Part shown: one piece after another, positions 24,687-33,751 of the stretch | How the letters are laid out: each line of letters opens with the position of its first letter | Numbering within the stretch: position 1 is the first letter of the stretch | Assembly: GCA_038206355.1 (NCBI GenBank) | Contig: JBBRAY010000013.1 | Coordinates: 1 to 64,000 of the forward strand | Reading direction: 5' to 3' | Source: JAPLDB01 sp038206355 | GTDB taxonomy: Bacteria; Bacteroidota; Bacteroidia; AKYH767-A; 2013-40CM-41-45 | DNA: 64,000 nucleotides | Program-made: the position numbers and the translations under genes | Notes under the pieces: model-generated | Told to the model about the DNA's origin: nothing | What the model saw: only the letters and a program-made list of their open reading frames with translations | The model's database searches: none

Positions 24687-25217
24687 ATGAAAAAGAACAT
24701 CATCGTTTTTGGATTGATCGCCGGAATTATTGTTTCGGTATTTATGATTTTAGGAATGGCCCACCTCATTGATACCGATGATTTTGAACATTCAATGGTG
24801 CTGGGCTACACCTCAATGCTGATTGCATTTGCCTTTGTTTTTGTCGGCATCAAAAATCAACGTGACAAGCACAACATGGGAGTGATCACTTTCGGACAGG
24901 GCTTTAAAACCGGATTCTGGATTACACTGATAGCATCCACCATGTACGTGGTAACTTGGATGATTGATTTTCATTTCTTCATTCCTGATTTCATGGATAA
25001 ATATTCGGCGCACATGGTTGACCAGGCAAAAACTGCGGGGAAAACTGCCGGTGAAATTGATCAACTTGTCAGCGATATGGACAGCTATAAAGAGATGTAT
25101 AAGAATCCATTTTTGGTAGTATTACTGACCTACATGGAGATTCTTCCTGTGGGTATTCTTATTACTCTGATCAGCGCTTTTATTTTAAAACGCAAAAAGA
25201 ATCCCGGCGAATTATAA
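24687..25217 (+). CDS. DUF4199 four-helix membrane protein
   Basis: The 176-residue protein has four predicted membrane helices (about 4-24, 38-56, 72-92, 140-165) and a basic C terminus. It matches DUF4199 in the first helix pattern (GLIAGIIVSVFMI), the central FGQGFKTGFWITLIAS and the soluble segment rich in Lys, Asp and Glu between helices three and four. Function is unknown. It lies directly downstream of a membrane LuxR regulator and shares a bidirectional terminator with rplQ. Confidence 0.85.
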   Translation: MKKNIIVFGLIAGIIVSVFMILGMAHLIDTDDFEHSMVLGYTSMLIAFAFVFVGIKNQRDKHNMGVITFGQGFKTGFWITLIASTMYVVTWMIDFHFFIPDFMDKYSAHMVDQAKTAGKTAGEIDQLVSDMDSYKEMYKNPFLVVLLTYMEILPVGILITLISAFILKRKKNPGEL

Positions 25218-25249
25218 TCTACCACTTAATATTAAAGCATCCACAAAGT

Positions 25250-25284
25250 AAAAGCCCTGTAAGAAAAATTCTCACAGGGCTTTT
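25250..25284. terminator. Bidirectional intrinsic terminator
   Basis: AAAAGCCCTGT (25250-25260) and its complement (25274-25284) form an 11-bp stem with a 13-base loop and A/T tracts at both sides. It ends the ribosomal operon on the minus strand and the DUF4199 gene on the plus strand. Confidence 0.85.
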
Positions 25285-25306
25285 GATTTGATATTTCAAA
25301 GAGAGA

Positions 25307-25858
25307 TTACTCTTCGCTTTTATCGCTCTTCTTTTTAGCAGCAGCTTTTTTCTTTGGTGCCGCTGCTTTTGTTTCTTCAACAGCTCCATCAGTTGCTTCC
25401 GGTGCATCTGCACTTGCCGCATCGGTAGCTGCTTTCTTCTTACGAGGCGCACGACGTGTGGTCTTCGCTTTCTTCGCTTCTTTTCCACCAATCATGATTT
25501 CATTGAAGTCAACGAGTTCCATCATACACATTTCCGCACGGTCACCAAGACGCTGTCCGGTTTTGATGATTCTCGTATATCCTCCCGGACGATCAGCAAT
25601 TTTAGGTGCTACGTCGCGGAACAATTCTGCTACAGCTTCTTTATCGCGCAGATAACTGAATACAACTCTGCGGGAATGCGTTGTATCATCTTTGCTTTTT
25701 GTAAGCAGAGGCTCCACATACACACGCAACGCTTTTGCTTTGGATACTGTAGTATTGATTCTCTTATGACGAATGAGGGAAACAGCCATATTGCCCATCA
25801 TCGCCTCGCGATGTGGCTTCTGCCTTCCTAGTTTATTAAATTTTTTACCGTGACGCAT
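25307..25858 (-). CDS. rplQ: 50S ribosomal protein L17
   Basis: The 183-residue protein has the L17 core (MRHGKKFNKLGR to about residue 118, with HREAMMGNMAVSLI and PGGYTRIIKTG). A low-complexity tail of about 60 residues rich in Ala, Lys and Glu (AAAPKKKAAAKKKSDKSEE) follows. The core is the usual length; the tail is an extension seen in Bacteroidota. It is the last gene of the supercluster, 81 bases after rpoA and just before the terminator. Confidence 0.97.
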   Translation of the reverse strand: MRHGKKFNKLGRQKPHREAMMGNMAVSLIRHKRINTTVSKAKALRVYVEPLLTKSKDDTTHSRRVVFSYLRDKEAVAELFRDVAPKIADRPGGYTRIIKTGQRLGDRAEMCMMELVDFNEIMIGGKEAKKAKTTRRAPRKKKAATDAASADAPEATDGAVEETKAAAPKKKAAAKKKSDKSEE

Positions 25859-25939
25859 TGTAATAAAGATTATAGATGTGAGATAATAGATTTGAGATCA
25901 GTTCAATCTGATATCCCGAATTATTTTTTTGATTCTGGC

Positions 25940-26950
25940 TTATTGAAGATTCGGCTCTTTTCTTTCCAGTTTATATTTACCGATGTTCATTCCGAAGGTG
26001 AGGTTCTTTGCACGAACAAGTTCTTCCAGTTCAGTGAGTGATTTTTTACCGAAGTTACGGAACTTGAGAAGATCAGATTTGTTATAAGAAACCAGGTCTC
26101 CCAAAGTCTCAACGTCAGCAGCCTTCAGGCAATTCAATGCACGAACTGAAAGATCCAGATCAACCAGTTTGGTAGTAAGCAACTGGCGCATGTGAAGTGT
26201 ATTCTCATCGAGTTCTTCAGTCGGCGTCTTTTCCTTTGTTTCAAGTTTCAGTTTATTCTCATCACTGAAGAGGAAGAAATGCTGAATCAGGATATCTGCA
26301 GCTTCGCGCAATGCATCTTTCGGATGAATGCTTCCGTCTGTAGTTAATTCCATTACAAGCTTTTCGTAGTCAGTCTTTTGTTCCACACGATAGTTTTCAA
26401 TGGAATATTTCACATTGCGAATCGGTGTATAAATAGAGTCAACGAAAATAGTTCCGAGTGGTGCACTGCTTGTTTTATTCTCTTCAGAAGGGACATAACC
26501 GCGGCCTTTTCCGATCTCAATATCCAATTGAAGTTTCACGCTGCTTTCCATGTGGCAAATCACCAATTCAGGATTTAATACCTGAAACGCATTTGTATAT
26601 TTTGCGATGTCGCCTGCGGTGAATGTATCTTTTCCGTTTACGGTAACTGTTACCTTCTCATAGTCCTGTCCTTCTATCTGGCTCTTCAAACGAACCTGTT
26701 TAAGATTCAGGATAATCTCAGTTACGTCTTCAACAACTCCTTTAATTGTAGAGAACTCATGGTCCACTCCTGAAATTTTAACAGAAGTAATCGCATGTCC
26801 TTCCAAAGAAGAAAGGAGAATTCTGCGGAGTGCATTGCCAATCGTAATTCCGTAACCGGGTTCCAAAGGACGAAATTCAAATACGCCTGAACGGTCGTCT
26901 GAAGTCACCATGATTACTTTGTCCGGTCTCTGAAATGCTAATATTGCCAT
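25940..26950 (-). CDS. rpoA: RNA polymerase alpha subunit
   Basis: The 336-residue protein has the N-terminal assembly domain (FEFRPLEPGYGITIGNALRRILLSSLEG near residues 24-51, dimerising and contacting beta). A linker follows, then the C-terminal helix-hairpin-helix domain (LNCLKAADVETLGDLV ... FGKKSLTELEELV) that contacts UP elements and activators. It is placed between rpsD and rplQ as in other bacteria. Confidence 0.98.
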   Translation of the reverse strand: MAILAFQRPDKVIMVTSDDRSGVFEFRPLEPGYGITIGNALRRILLSSLEGHAITSVKISGVDHEFSTIKGVVEDVTEIILNLKQVRLKSQIEGQDYEKVTVTVNGKDTFTAGDIAKYTNAFQVLNPELVICHMESSVKLQLDIEIGKGRGYVPSEENKTSSAPLGTIFVDSIYTPIRNVKYSIENYRVEQKTDYEKLVMELTTDGSIHPKDALREAADILIQHFFLFSDENKLKLETKEKTPTEELDENTLHMRQLLTTKLVDLDLSVRALNCLKAADVETLGDLVSYNKSDLLKFRNFGKKSLTELEELVRAKNLTFGMNIGKYKLERKEPNLQ

Positions 26951-27058
26951 TTTATTTTTGTTTTTAAAGTTTATAATTAAATTGAGGTACTAAGTACGAA
27001 TAATCGCTAATTTACCAATTACGAATATCTGTAAATAGGTAGTAATTCGTATTTAGTA

Positions 27059-27664
27059 TTACTTAGAGTACAATTCGACAATCAGCTGTTCCTTGATATT
27101 CTCCGGAATCTGGTCACGTGAAGGAACGTTCAATATTTTTCCGCTCATTGTTCCTTTGTCCATATCCAGCCATGTATGTTTGTTCGCACGGCCCATCAGT
27201 GATTCCACTATCACTTCATTTGATTTACTGCGCTCACGAACACCAACGACGTCACCGGCTCTGCATGTGTAAGAAGCAATACCTGTTACTTTACCATTCA
27301 CAGTAATGTGACGGTGAGAAACCAGCTGACGTGCAGCAGAACGTGTTGGGGCAAACCCAAGGCGGAATACTACGTTGTCAAGACGGAGCTCGATCAATTG
27401 TAATAAATTTTCACCTGTGATCCCTTGTTTGCGGGAAGCACGGACGAATGTTTTGGCAAACTGGCGCTCCAGTATTCCATAGGTATATTTTGCCTTTTGT
27501 TTTTCCTTCAGCTGAACTGCATATTCACTTTGCTTAGAACGCTTCTTGGAAAGCCCGTGTTGTCCGGGAGGATAATTTTTCTTCTCAAGCACTTTATCCG
27601 GACCAAAAATTGGTTCCTGAAACTTGCGTGCGATTTTGGATTTAGCTCCGATGTATCTTGCCAT
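27059..27664 (-). CDS. rpsD: 30S ribosomal protein S4
   Basis: The 201-residue protein starts MARYIGAKSKIARKF and carries the S4 RNA-binding domain (LDNVVFRLGFAPTRSAARQLVSHRHITVNG). The N-terminal segment has no Cys zinc ligands, so this is the zinc-free form. It is a primary 16S-binding protein and possible operon autoregulator. The 108-base gap before rpoA is made of degenerate repeats around ACGAATT. Confidence 0.98.
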   Translation of the reverse strand: MARYIGAKSKIARKFQEPIFGPDKVLEKKNYPPGQHGLSKKRSKQSEYAVQLKEKQKAKYTYGILERQFAKTFVRASRKQGITGENLLQLIELRLDNVVFRLGFAPTRSAARQLVSHRHITVNGKVTGIASYTCRAGDVVGVRERSKSNEVIVESLMGRANKHTWLDMDKGTMSGKILNVPSRDQIPENIKEQLIVELYSK

Positions 27665-27774
27665 TTTATTTGATGTGAGATTTGAGATGTGAGACGAGAG
27701 AATAATAAGACCCTGCTCCTATTTCATTTCTGTTTTACTTTTTAACTTTTGACTTATTAACTTTTAACTCAGCC

Positions 27775-28191
27775 TTATACTCTTCGTGGTCCCGGCGGAC
27801 GGCAACCGTTATGCGGAATTGGTGTGAGGTCAATGATTTCACCCACTTCAATACCTGATTGATGAAGTGTCCGGATTGCTGACTCGCGTCCGCCACCCGG
27901 TCCCCTTACATAAACCTTTACTTTGCGAAGCCCCATATCATGCGCCACTTTCGCACAATCGCTTGCAGCCAATGAAGCAGCATAAGGAGTATTCTTTTTA
28001 GAACCCCTGAAGCCCATTTTACCTGCTGATGACCAGCTGATAACCTGACCTGATTCATTTGTAAGAGAAATGATGATGTTGTTGAACGTAGCATTCACAT
28101 AAGCGATGCCGGTTGCTTCAACCTTTACAATTTTCTTACGGGCTTTTTTTACTTCCGCACCTTTTGCGGAATCCTGTTTTTGTTGAGCCAT
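27775..28191 (-). CDS. rpsK: 30S ribosomal protein S11
   Basis: The 138-residue protein has a lysine-rich N-terminal extension followed by the S11 core (GIAYVNATFNNIIISLTNESG, GFRGSKKNTPYAA) and the conserved end PIPHNGCRPPGPRRV. It sits on the 30S platform near the Shine-Dalgarno helix. In Bacteroidota it contributes to sequestering the anti-Shine-Dalgarno sequence, which is consistent with the absence of Shine-Dalgarno sites in this window. Confidence 0.98.
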   Translation of the reverse strand: MAQQKQDSAKGAEVKKARKKIVKVEATGIAYVNATFNNIIISLTNESGQVISWSSAGKMGFRGSKKNTPYAASLAASDCAKVAHDMGLRKVKVYVRGPGGGRESAIRTLHQSGIEVGEIIDLTPIPHNGCRPPGPRRV

Positions 28192-28351
28192 TTAATTTAG
28201 ATTTGAGATGTGAGACAATGAGATGTGAGAAACAAGGCAGCCATACGATAATGCCAACAACTGTTTTGTTTTACTCATATTCAATATCCCATATCTTCTA
28301 TTTTTGTTTTACTTCAATTATTACTATTCACAACTCCTGTTTCAGAGCTGC

Positions 28352-28729
28352 TTACATCTTCGCTGCCTTCTTCTTGTTGGCAACAGTTTTACGTTTTCCT
28401 TTTCTTGTTCTGCAATTGGTACGTGTGCGTTGTCCGCGAACAGGAAGTCCTGAACGATGACGCATGCCGCGGTAACTGTTGATGTCAACCAACCGCTTAA
28501 TGTTAAGCTGAACTTCAGAGCGAAGCGCACCTTCTACTTTCATTTCAGTAATAATACCCCTGATCTTATTGAGTTCATCGTCATTCCATTCTTCTACTTT
28601 TTTGTCAAATGAAATTGCAGCCTCATTAAGGATGTTCTGCGCAGTAGAGCGACCAATACCGTAAATATACGTTAGTCCTATTTCGCCTCTCTTGTGCTTG
28701 GGTAAATCAACGCCTGATATACGAGCCAT
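28352..28729 (-). CDS. rpsM: 30S ribosomal protein S13
   Basis: The 125-residue protein has the helix-two-turn-helix core (MARISGVDLPKHKRGEIGLTYIYGIGRS), the conserved block YRGMRHRSGLPVRGQRT, and a basic tail ending KKKAAKM. It bridges the subunits and contacts P-site tRNA. It begins the alpha-operon part of the cluster, 32 bases after rpmJ. Confidence 0.98.
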   Translation of the reverse strand: MARISGVDLPKHKRGEIGLTYIYGIGRSTAQNILNEAAISFDKKVEEWNDDELNKIRGIITEMKVEGALRSEVQLNIKRLVDINSYRGMRHRSGLPVRGQRTRTNCRTRKGKRKTVANKKKAAKM

Positions 28730-28761
28730 TTTTTATATTTTAATTAATGATTTCTGATTGA

Positions 28762-28878
28762 TTAGCCTTGTCTCTGTTTGAAACGAGGGTTGGCTTTGTT
28801 AATGACATACAGCCGTCCTTTCCTGCGAACGATCTTGCATTCCGGACTGCGTTTTTTAATTGATGGTTTTACTTTCAT
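28762..28878 (-). CDS. rpmJ: 50S ribosomal protein L36, zinc-free form
   Basis: The 38-codon gene, found by translating the gap between infA and rpsM, starts MKVKPSIKKRSPECKIVRRKG and ends NPRFKQRQG. Only one of the four zinc ligands of the usual C-C-C-H set remains (Cys14), so this is the C-minus type that does not bind zinc. Its position between infA and rpsM is canonical. Confidence 0.96.
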   Translation of the reverse strand: MKVKPSIKKRSPECKIVRRKGRLYVINKANPRFKQRQG

Positions 28879-28962
28879 TATCTGTGATTTGAATCTGGAT
28901 ATCTGAGATTTGAGAAAAACATTTTGTGTTTCCTCTCACAACTCATATCTCTTGTCTATTTA

Positions 28963-29181
28963 TTATTTATATCTATATGTTATTCTACCTTTAGTAAGAT
29001 CATACGGGCTCATTTCAACTTTCACTTTATCCCCCGGAAGAATCTTAATGTAATTCATCCGCATTTTACCACTGATATGAGCAATTATCTCGTGGCCATT
29101 TTCCAGTTCCACACGGAACATTGCATTACTCAGCGCCTCTTTAATCGTGCCGTCCTGTTCTATGCTGCTTTGTTTCGCCAC
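28963..29181 (-). CDS. infA: Translation initiation factor IF-1
   Basis: The 72-residue OB-fold protein begins MAKQSSIEQDGTIKEALSN and contains FRVELENGHEIIAHISGKMR and the ending TKGRITYRYK, matching IF-1 along its full length. It binds the ribosomal A site during initiation. It lies 4 bases after map, so the two are tightly coupled. Confidence 0.98.
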   Translation of the reverse strand: MAKQSSIEQDGTIKEALSNAMFRVELENGHEIIAHISGKMRMNYIKILPGDKVKVEMSPYDLTKGRITYRYK

Positions 29182-29185
29182 TTGC

Positions 29186-29983
29186 TTAATGTATATTCTG
29201 TGTATGATTATTTTCTGCTAATGCTTCTTCAATTATTTCAAACGATGACAATATATCCGCTTTATCTTTCCTGATCGCTACATTATGTTCGAAGTGAGCT
29301 GAAGGCAGATTGTCTGCTGTCCTCACCGTCCATCCGTCATTCTCATGAACCACATTCTTCACGCCCATATTGATCATCGGTTCTATTGCAATCACCAATC
29401 CTTCTTTCATCACAATTCCGGAACCTCGTCTTCCGAAGTTTGGAACTTCCGGTTTCTCGTGCAGGTGTCTTCCCAATCCATGTCCGACCAACTCTCTCAC
29501 CACTGAATAACCGTTGCTTTCTGCATGGTACTGGATTGCAAAACTAACGTCACCCAGTCGTGCACCTGCAACAGCGGCTTCTATACCTTTGTATAAACAT
29601 TCCCGCGTTACCCTGAGTAGCCGAACAGTTTTCTCATCCACTTCACCAATGGTAAAGGTATAAGCACTGTCACCATAGAATGCGTTTTTCAGTACTCCAC
29701 AATCAACTGAACAAATATCCCCCTCCTTCAATTCCTTATTATCCGGGATTCCATGTACCACCTGTGAATTCACTGAAATACACAGTGAGTTGGGGAACCC
29801 TTTATAATTAAGGAATGCGGGTACTCCTTTGTTGTCGCGGATAAATTCTTCAGCAATTTTATCAAGTGCCAGTGTTGTTACACCGGGCCTGATTTCCTTC
29901 GCCAATACCGCCAGCGTTTTTGAAACAAGTAAAGAACTTTCTCTTAATAACTCAATCTCTTCTTCTGTCTTATAGTAAACCAT
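29186..29983 (-). CDS. map: Methionine aminopeptidase, type I
   Basis: The enzyme removes the initiator Met from nascent proteins. The dinuclear metal ligands are visible: Asp in VDCGVLKN and FYGDSAYTF, His in LVGHGLGRHLHE, Glu in IAIEPMI, and Glu in the FEHNVAIRK strand. I chose the start MVYYKTEEEIELL at 29983 (265 residues), or MTMVYYK at 29989. A -7 box at 30005-30012 would exclude the longer frame opening at 30028. It lies between secY and infA, as in many bacteria. Confidence 0.95.
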   Translation of the reverse strand: MVYYKTEEEIELLRESSLLVSKTLAVLAKEIRPGVTTLALDKIAEEFIRDNKGVPAFLNYKGFPNSLCISVNSQVVHGIPDNKELKEGDICSVDCGVLKNAFYGDSAYTFTIGEVDEKTVRLLRVTRECLYKGIEAAVAGARLGDVSFAIQYHAESNGYSVVRELVGHGLGRHLHEKPEVPNFGRRGSGIVMKEGLVIAIEPMINMGVKNVVHENDGWTVRTADNLPSAHFEHNVAIRKDKADILSSFEIIEEALAENNHTQNIH

Positions 29984-30004
29984 CGTCATAAGTTTGAGCC
30001 GGGA

Positions 30005-30012
30005 CAAATTTA
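30005..30012 (-). promoter_or_regulatory. Possible internal -7 element before map
   Basis: On the minus strand TAAATTTG matches TAnnTTTG and lies 15 bases before the ATG at 29989. No -33 element is evident, so this is at best a weak internal promoter within the supercluster. Confidence 0.35.
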
Positions 30013-30037
30013 CAGCTTCATCCCGCACTGTATTGTA

Positions 30038-31396
30038 TTACATTCCTCCGGCCGCTTGCGAACTCCGTCCTTTGATACGACCTGACTTCATCAGTCCGTC
30101 GTAGTGACGCATCAACAGGTGACTTTCGATTTGTTGTAAAGTATCAAGTACTACACCCACTAAGATGAGCAGTGAAGTACCGCCATAGAAGTGAGCAAAT
30201 TCATTACTGACATTGGCAAGAATCGCAAATGTCGGAAGTATTGCAATCAACGCAAGGAATATTGCACCGGGCAATACTATGCGGGACATTGTATCATCAA
30301 TAAAGTCGCCGGTTTGTTTACCGGGCTTTACACCGGGAATAAATCCATTATTCCGTTTCATATCATCAGCCATTTGTGTCGGATTCACAGCAATAGCAGT
30401 ATAGAAATAGGTGAACAGAATGATTAATACGGCAAATGTAAAGTTATACCAGAATGAAGTATAGTTACCAAACGTGGTAAGAATACCTTGTGTAGCACTT
30501 GCATCCGGAAAGAACTGCGCAATAGTTGCAGGAATAAACATAATTGCCTGAGCAAAAATGATTGGCATTACACCAGCAGCATTTACTTTTAACGGGATGT
30601 ACTGACGTACGCCACCGTATTGTTTATTTCCTACAATTTTCTTGGCAAAATTAACAGGTATTCGCCGTGTACCCTGCACGAGCAAGATGACAAATGCGAC
30701 GACGGCTGCGAGGGCAACAATTTCAACAAGAAATACAACCATTCCTCCCTGGTTCAAACGTGAATTGAATTCATCACGCAATGCGGCCGGGAGCCGGGCA
30801 ATAATTCCGATCATGATAATCAGTGAAATACCGTTTCCAAGACCTTTATCGGTTATGCGCTCACCGAGCCACATTACAAATACAGTTCCTGCAATGAGGA
30901 TGGTAATTGAAGTAAACCAGAACTGGAATGGAGAGACAATTTCAGGATTGGTAATGGAGATGATTGCACTTGGAACCTGTGAACGAAGATTTACGATATA
31001 CCCCGGTGCCTGGAAAGCACAGATGATAATCGTTAGCCAGCGTGTAATCTGGTTGATGCGTTTACGTCCACTCTCTCCTTCTTTCTGTAATTTCTGAAAA
31101 TACGGTATGGCGATACTCAACAACTGCACTACGATAGATGCAGAAATGTAAGGCATGATTCCCAACGCAAAAATAGAAGAATGAGAAAATGCTCCGCCAC
31201 TGAACATATCAAGCAATCCCAGTACCCCTTTTGAAGTCTGGTTTTGAAGATTGCTCAGCTGTTCAGGATCAACACCCGGCAACACGACGTGCGAGCCCAG
31301 GCGATAGATCACCAGGAAGAATAACGTATTAATAATACGCACTCTCAGATCTTCGATCTTGAAAATATTCCTTATCGTCTGAAAAAGATTCTTCAT
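30038..31396 (-). CDS. secY: Preprotein translocase subunit SecY
   Basis: The 452-residue protein is the channel of the Sec translocon, with ten membrane helices. Typical stretches are GVDPEQL (plug side), FSGGAFSHSSIFALGIMPYISAS, the GERITDKGLGNGIS loop, and the RRIPVNFAKK and AGVMPIIFAQA blocks. Length is normal for the phylum. It follows rplO after 3 bases, as in the spc operon. Confidence 0.98.
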   Translation of the reverse strand: MKNLFQTIRNIFKIEDLRVRIINTLFFLVIYRLGSHVVLPGVDPEQLSNLQNQTSKGVLGLLDMFSGGAFSHSSIFALGIMPYISASIVVQLLSIAIPYFQKLQKEGESGRKRINQITRWLTIIICAFQAPGYIVNLRSQVPSAIISITNPEIVSPFQFWFTSITILIAGTVFVMWLGERITDKGLGNGISLIIMIGIIARLPAALRDEFNSRLNQGGMVVFLVEIVALAAVVAFVILLVQGTRRIPVNFAKKIVGNKQYGGVRQYIPLKVNAAGVMPIIFAQAIMFIPATIAQFFPDASATQGILTTFGNYTSFWYNFTFAVLIILFTYFYTAIAVNPTQMADDMKRNNGFIPGVKPGKQTGDFIDDTMSRIVLPGAIFLALIAILPTFAILANVSNEFAHFYGGTSLLILVGVVLDTLQQIESHLLMRHYDGLMKSGRIKGRSSQAAGGM

Positions 31397-31399
31397 ACT

Positions 31400-31876
31400 T
31401 TATTTTGTTGCCGGTGCTGCGGACTTTGTTTCGATTACAGTAGTTGTTCCACCTTTAGCTTCGATAGCTGTTTTAGCTGTAGTTGAGAAAGCATGTGCTT
31501 TCACTTCGATCTTTGATTTTATTTCACCACGGCCAAGAATTTTAACAAGGTCTTTTTTTCCGACAAGTCCGTTTTCTATCAGCGTCTTCACGTCGATGGA
31601 AGTCAGTTTTTTATTCTCTGCCAGTGCCTGAATAGTATCCAGATTTACGCCATTGTATTCAACACGGAATGGATTTTTGAATCCGAATTTTGGAAGACGT
31701 CTTTGCAAAGGCATTTGACCTCCTTCAAATCCACGCTTTGCGCTATAACCCGAACGCGATTGTGCGCCTTTATGTCCGCGCGTTGATGTACCGCCTTTAC
31801 CGGATCCTGTACCACGGCCTTTACGCTTGTGGGAATGTGTTGATCCTTTTGCAGGTGTAAGAGTATGTAAATTCAT
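31400..31876 (-). CDS. rplO: 50S ribosomal protein L15
   Basis: The 158-residue protein starts MNLHTLTPAKGSTHSHKRKGRGTGSG, the conserved glycine-rich entry of L15. It continues with QMPLQRRLPKFGFKN and ends in a short Thr/Ala/Lys-rich extension. It acts late in 50S assembly. The order rpmD-rplO-secY is canonical. Confidence 0.98.
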   Translation of the reverse strand: MNLHTLTPAKGSTHSHKRKGRGTGSGKGGTSTRGHKGAQSRSGYSAKRGFEGGQMPLQRRLPKFGFKNPFRVEYNGVNLDTIQALAENKKLTSIDVKTLIENGLVGKKDLVKILGRGEIKSKIEVKAHAFSTTAKTAIEAKGGTTTVIETKSAAPATK

Positions 31877-31924
31877 TGCTGTTAATATTGTTTACGTTGC
31901 CTTAACGACACCGTGTTTTTGATT

Positions 31925-32104
31925 TTAGATTTCTACTGAAGTAATCATGTGTTTAACGGTATTCACCATTCCCTGAATCTGAACGGTCGCTTCCTTTTCC
32001 ACAGATGAATTCAATCTGGTGAGGCCCAAAGCTTTCAGTGTACGCTTCTGATTCGGCGGACGGTCGATTGGGCTTTTTACTAAAGTGATTCTGATCTTTG
32101 CCAT
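31925..32104 (-). CDS. rpmD: 50S ribosomal protein L30
   Basis: The 59-codon gene was found by translating the rpsE-rplO gap. It reads MAKIRITLVKSPIDRPPNQK, then RTLKALGLTRLN and VNTVKHMITSVEI. This matches L30 along its length: the K-S-x-I-x-R-P-x-x-Q start and the KALGL motif are conserved. Its position between rpsE and rplO is canonical. Confidence 0.96.
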   Translation of the reverse strand: MAKIRITLVKSPIDRPPNQKRTLKALGLTRLNSSVEKEATVQIQGMVNTVKHMITSVEI

Positions 32105-32165
32105 TTTGATTTACTTTATATTCTTCTTTGCCAATTGCACATTGTCAATTGCCAACTGATTTAAT

Positions 32166-32687
32166 TTATTTTCCTGTAAACACTTTTGTCATTTTAATTC
32201 CTCTGTGCTGAGCAATGGTTGCCGCATCACGCATTTTGCTGAGTGCGTCAATTGTTGCCTTCACCACATTGTGCGGGTTAGAACTACCCTTTGATTTAGC
32301 AAGTACGTCATGGATGCCAACACTCTCGAGTACAGCACGCATTGCACCTCCTGCAATTACTCCTGTTCCGGGAGCTGCCGGGCGAAGGAATACCAATGCA
32401 CCACCAAATTTTCCATGACCTTCATGAGGAACGGTACCACGGATGATCGGAACTTTCACGAGATTTTTCTTTGCATCATCAATACCTTTAGAAACTGCAT
32501 CGCTGACTTCCTTTGATTTGCCGAGACCATGACCAACCACACCGTGTTCATCTCCGACAACAACAATTGCTGCGAAACGGAATGCACGACCTCCCTTTGT
32601 TACTTTGGTAACACGATTTACAGCCACCAGGCGATCTTTCAATTCGATCTCACTGGTCTTAACTCTCTTTACGTTTGCTTCTGACAT
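32166..32687 (-). CDS. rpsE: 30S ribosomal protein S5
   Basis: The 173-residue protein has the N-terminal double-stranded RNA-binding fold (VNRVTKVTKGGRAFRFAAIVVVGD, GVVGHGLGKSKEV). The C-terminal domain follows (APGTGVIAGGAMRAVLESVGIHDVLAKS, SSNPHNVVKATIDAL). It supports decoding fidelity. It lies 18 bases after rplR. Confidence 0.98.
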   Translation of the reverse strand: MSEANVKRVKTSEIELKDRLVAVNRVTKVTKGGRAFRFAAIVVVGDEHGVVGHGLGKSKEVSDAVSKGIDDAKKNLVKVPIIRGTVPHEGHGKFGGALVFLRPAAPGTGVIAGGAMRAVLESVGIHDVLAKSKGSSNPHNVVKATIDALSKMRDAATIAQHRGIKMTKVFTGK

Positions 32688-32705
32688 TTTTTTTGATTGA
32701 ATTTT

Positions 32706-33056
32706 TTAGAATTGTAATCCTCCCTCGCGTGCTCCATCAGCCAATGCTTTTACCCGGCCATGATAAAGAAAACCGCCACGGTCAAATACAACAGCCTTGA
32801 TTCCTGCCTGTACTGCTTTGTCTGCAATTTGCTTACCTACTTCTTTGGCGATGTCAACTTTCTTTCCTTTCACTGCGAAATCTTTTGGTGCAGAGGAAGC
32901 AGCAGCTATCGTTACTCCATCAATATCATTGATTAGCTGGGCATAAATTTGCTTGTTGCTGCGGAATACACTGAGACGGGGACGTGCAGCTGTTCCTTTC
33001 ACCACCCTGCGAATGCGGGAGTGAACACCTTTTCTTCTTTCTTGTTTCCTTAACAT
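32706..33056 (-). CDS. rplR: 50S ribosomal protein L18
   Basis: The 116-residue protein binds 5S rRNA. It starts with a basic segment (RKQERRKGVHSRIRRVVKG) and has PRLSVFRSNKQIYAQLI, the AVFDRGGFLYHGRVKALADGAREGGL ending and normal length. It is followed by rpsE. Confidence 0.98.
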   Translation of the reverse strand: MLRKQERRKGVHSRIRRVVKGTAARPRLSVFRSNKQIYAQLINDIDGVTIAAASSAPKDFAVKGKKVDIAKEVGKQIADKAVQAGIKAVVFDRGGFLYHGRVKALADGAREGGLQF

Positions 33057-33157
33057 GATAATATAGCTATGAGACTTGAGATGTGAGATTTGTGAAAATC
33101 CTGATCTGTTATCTGATTATTATTTTTTTTTCTATTTGTCAATTACTTATCACCTAC

Positions 33158-33712
33158 CTATTTCTTAGCTGCTGATTTACCGGCCTTTCTTCTCAACACT
33201 TCTCCGATAAACTTAACACCCTTTCCTTTATACGGCTCAGGCGTACGCAGTGATCTGATCTTAGCTGCAACCGAACCGATCAATTGCTTGTCGGCACTTT
33301 CAAGAGTGATGATCGGATTTTGTCCCTTATCCTGTTTGGCGCTTACTTTTATTTCTGCCGGCATTTCAAATACTACATGGTGAGAATATCCAAGTACAAG
33401 GTCAAGGTTTTGTCCCTGCGTGGATGCTTTGTATCCCACACCAACCAGTTCCTGTTCTTTTTTATAACCGGTTGTTACACCAATGATCATGTTATTGATC
33501 AGCGCACGGTAAAGTCCATGCAATGCACGGTGCTGTTTCTGTTCGGTATTGCGTGTAACTGTAACTGAAGTACCTTCAAGGGTGATTGTAACACCGTCAA
33601 CTATTTTCTGTGACAGTTCGCCTTTGGGTCCTTTCACCCGCACATTTCCATCTGCAACTTTTACTTCCACTTTTGCGGGAATCTCTATTGGTAATTTTCC
33701 TATTCGTGACAT
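33158..33712 (-). CDS. rplF: 50S ribosomal protein L6
   Basis: The 184-residue protein has two related folds. It begins MSRIGKLPIEIPAKVEV, shows GLYRALINNMIIGVT in the middle, and has the C-terminal signature PEPYKGKGVKF followed by a basic tail. It binds near the factor-binding site of the 50S subunit. Confidence 0.98.
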   Translation of the reverse strand: MSRIGKLPIEIPAKVEVKVADGNVRVKGPKGELSQKIVDGVTITLEGTSVTVTRNTEQKQHRALHGLYRALINNMIIGVTTGYKKEQELVGVGYKASTQGQNLDLVLGYSHHVVFEMPAEIKVSAKQDKGQNPIITLESADKQLIGSVAAKIRSLRTPEPYKGKGVKFIGEVLRRKAGKSAAKK

Positions 33713-33751
33713 AATCTTTTTCTTATACTTATTTCAATATAAAACCACTTA

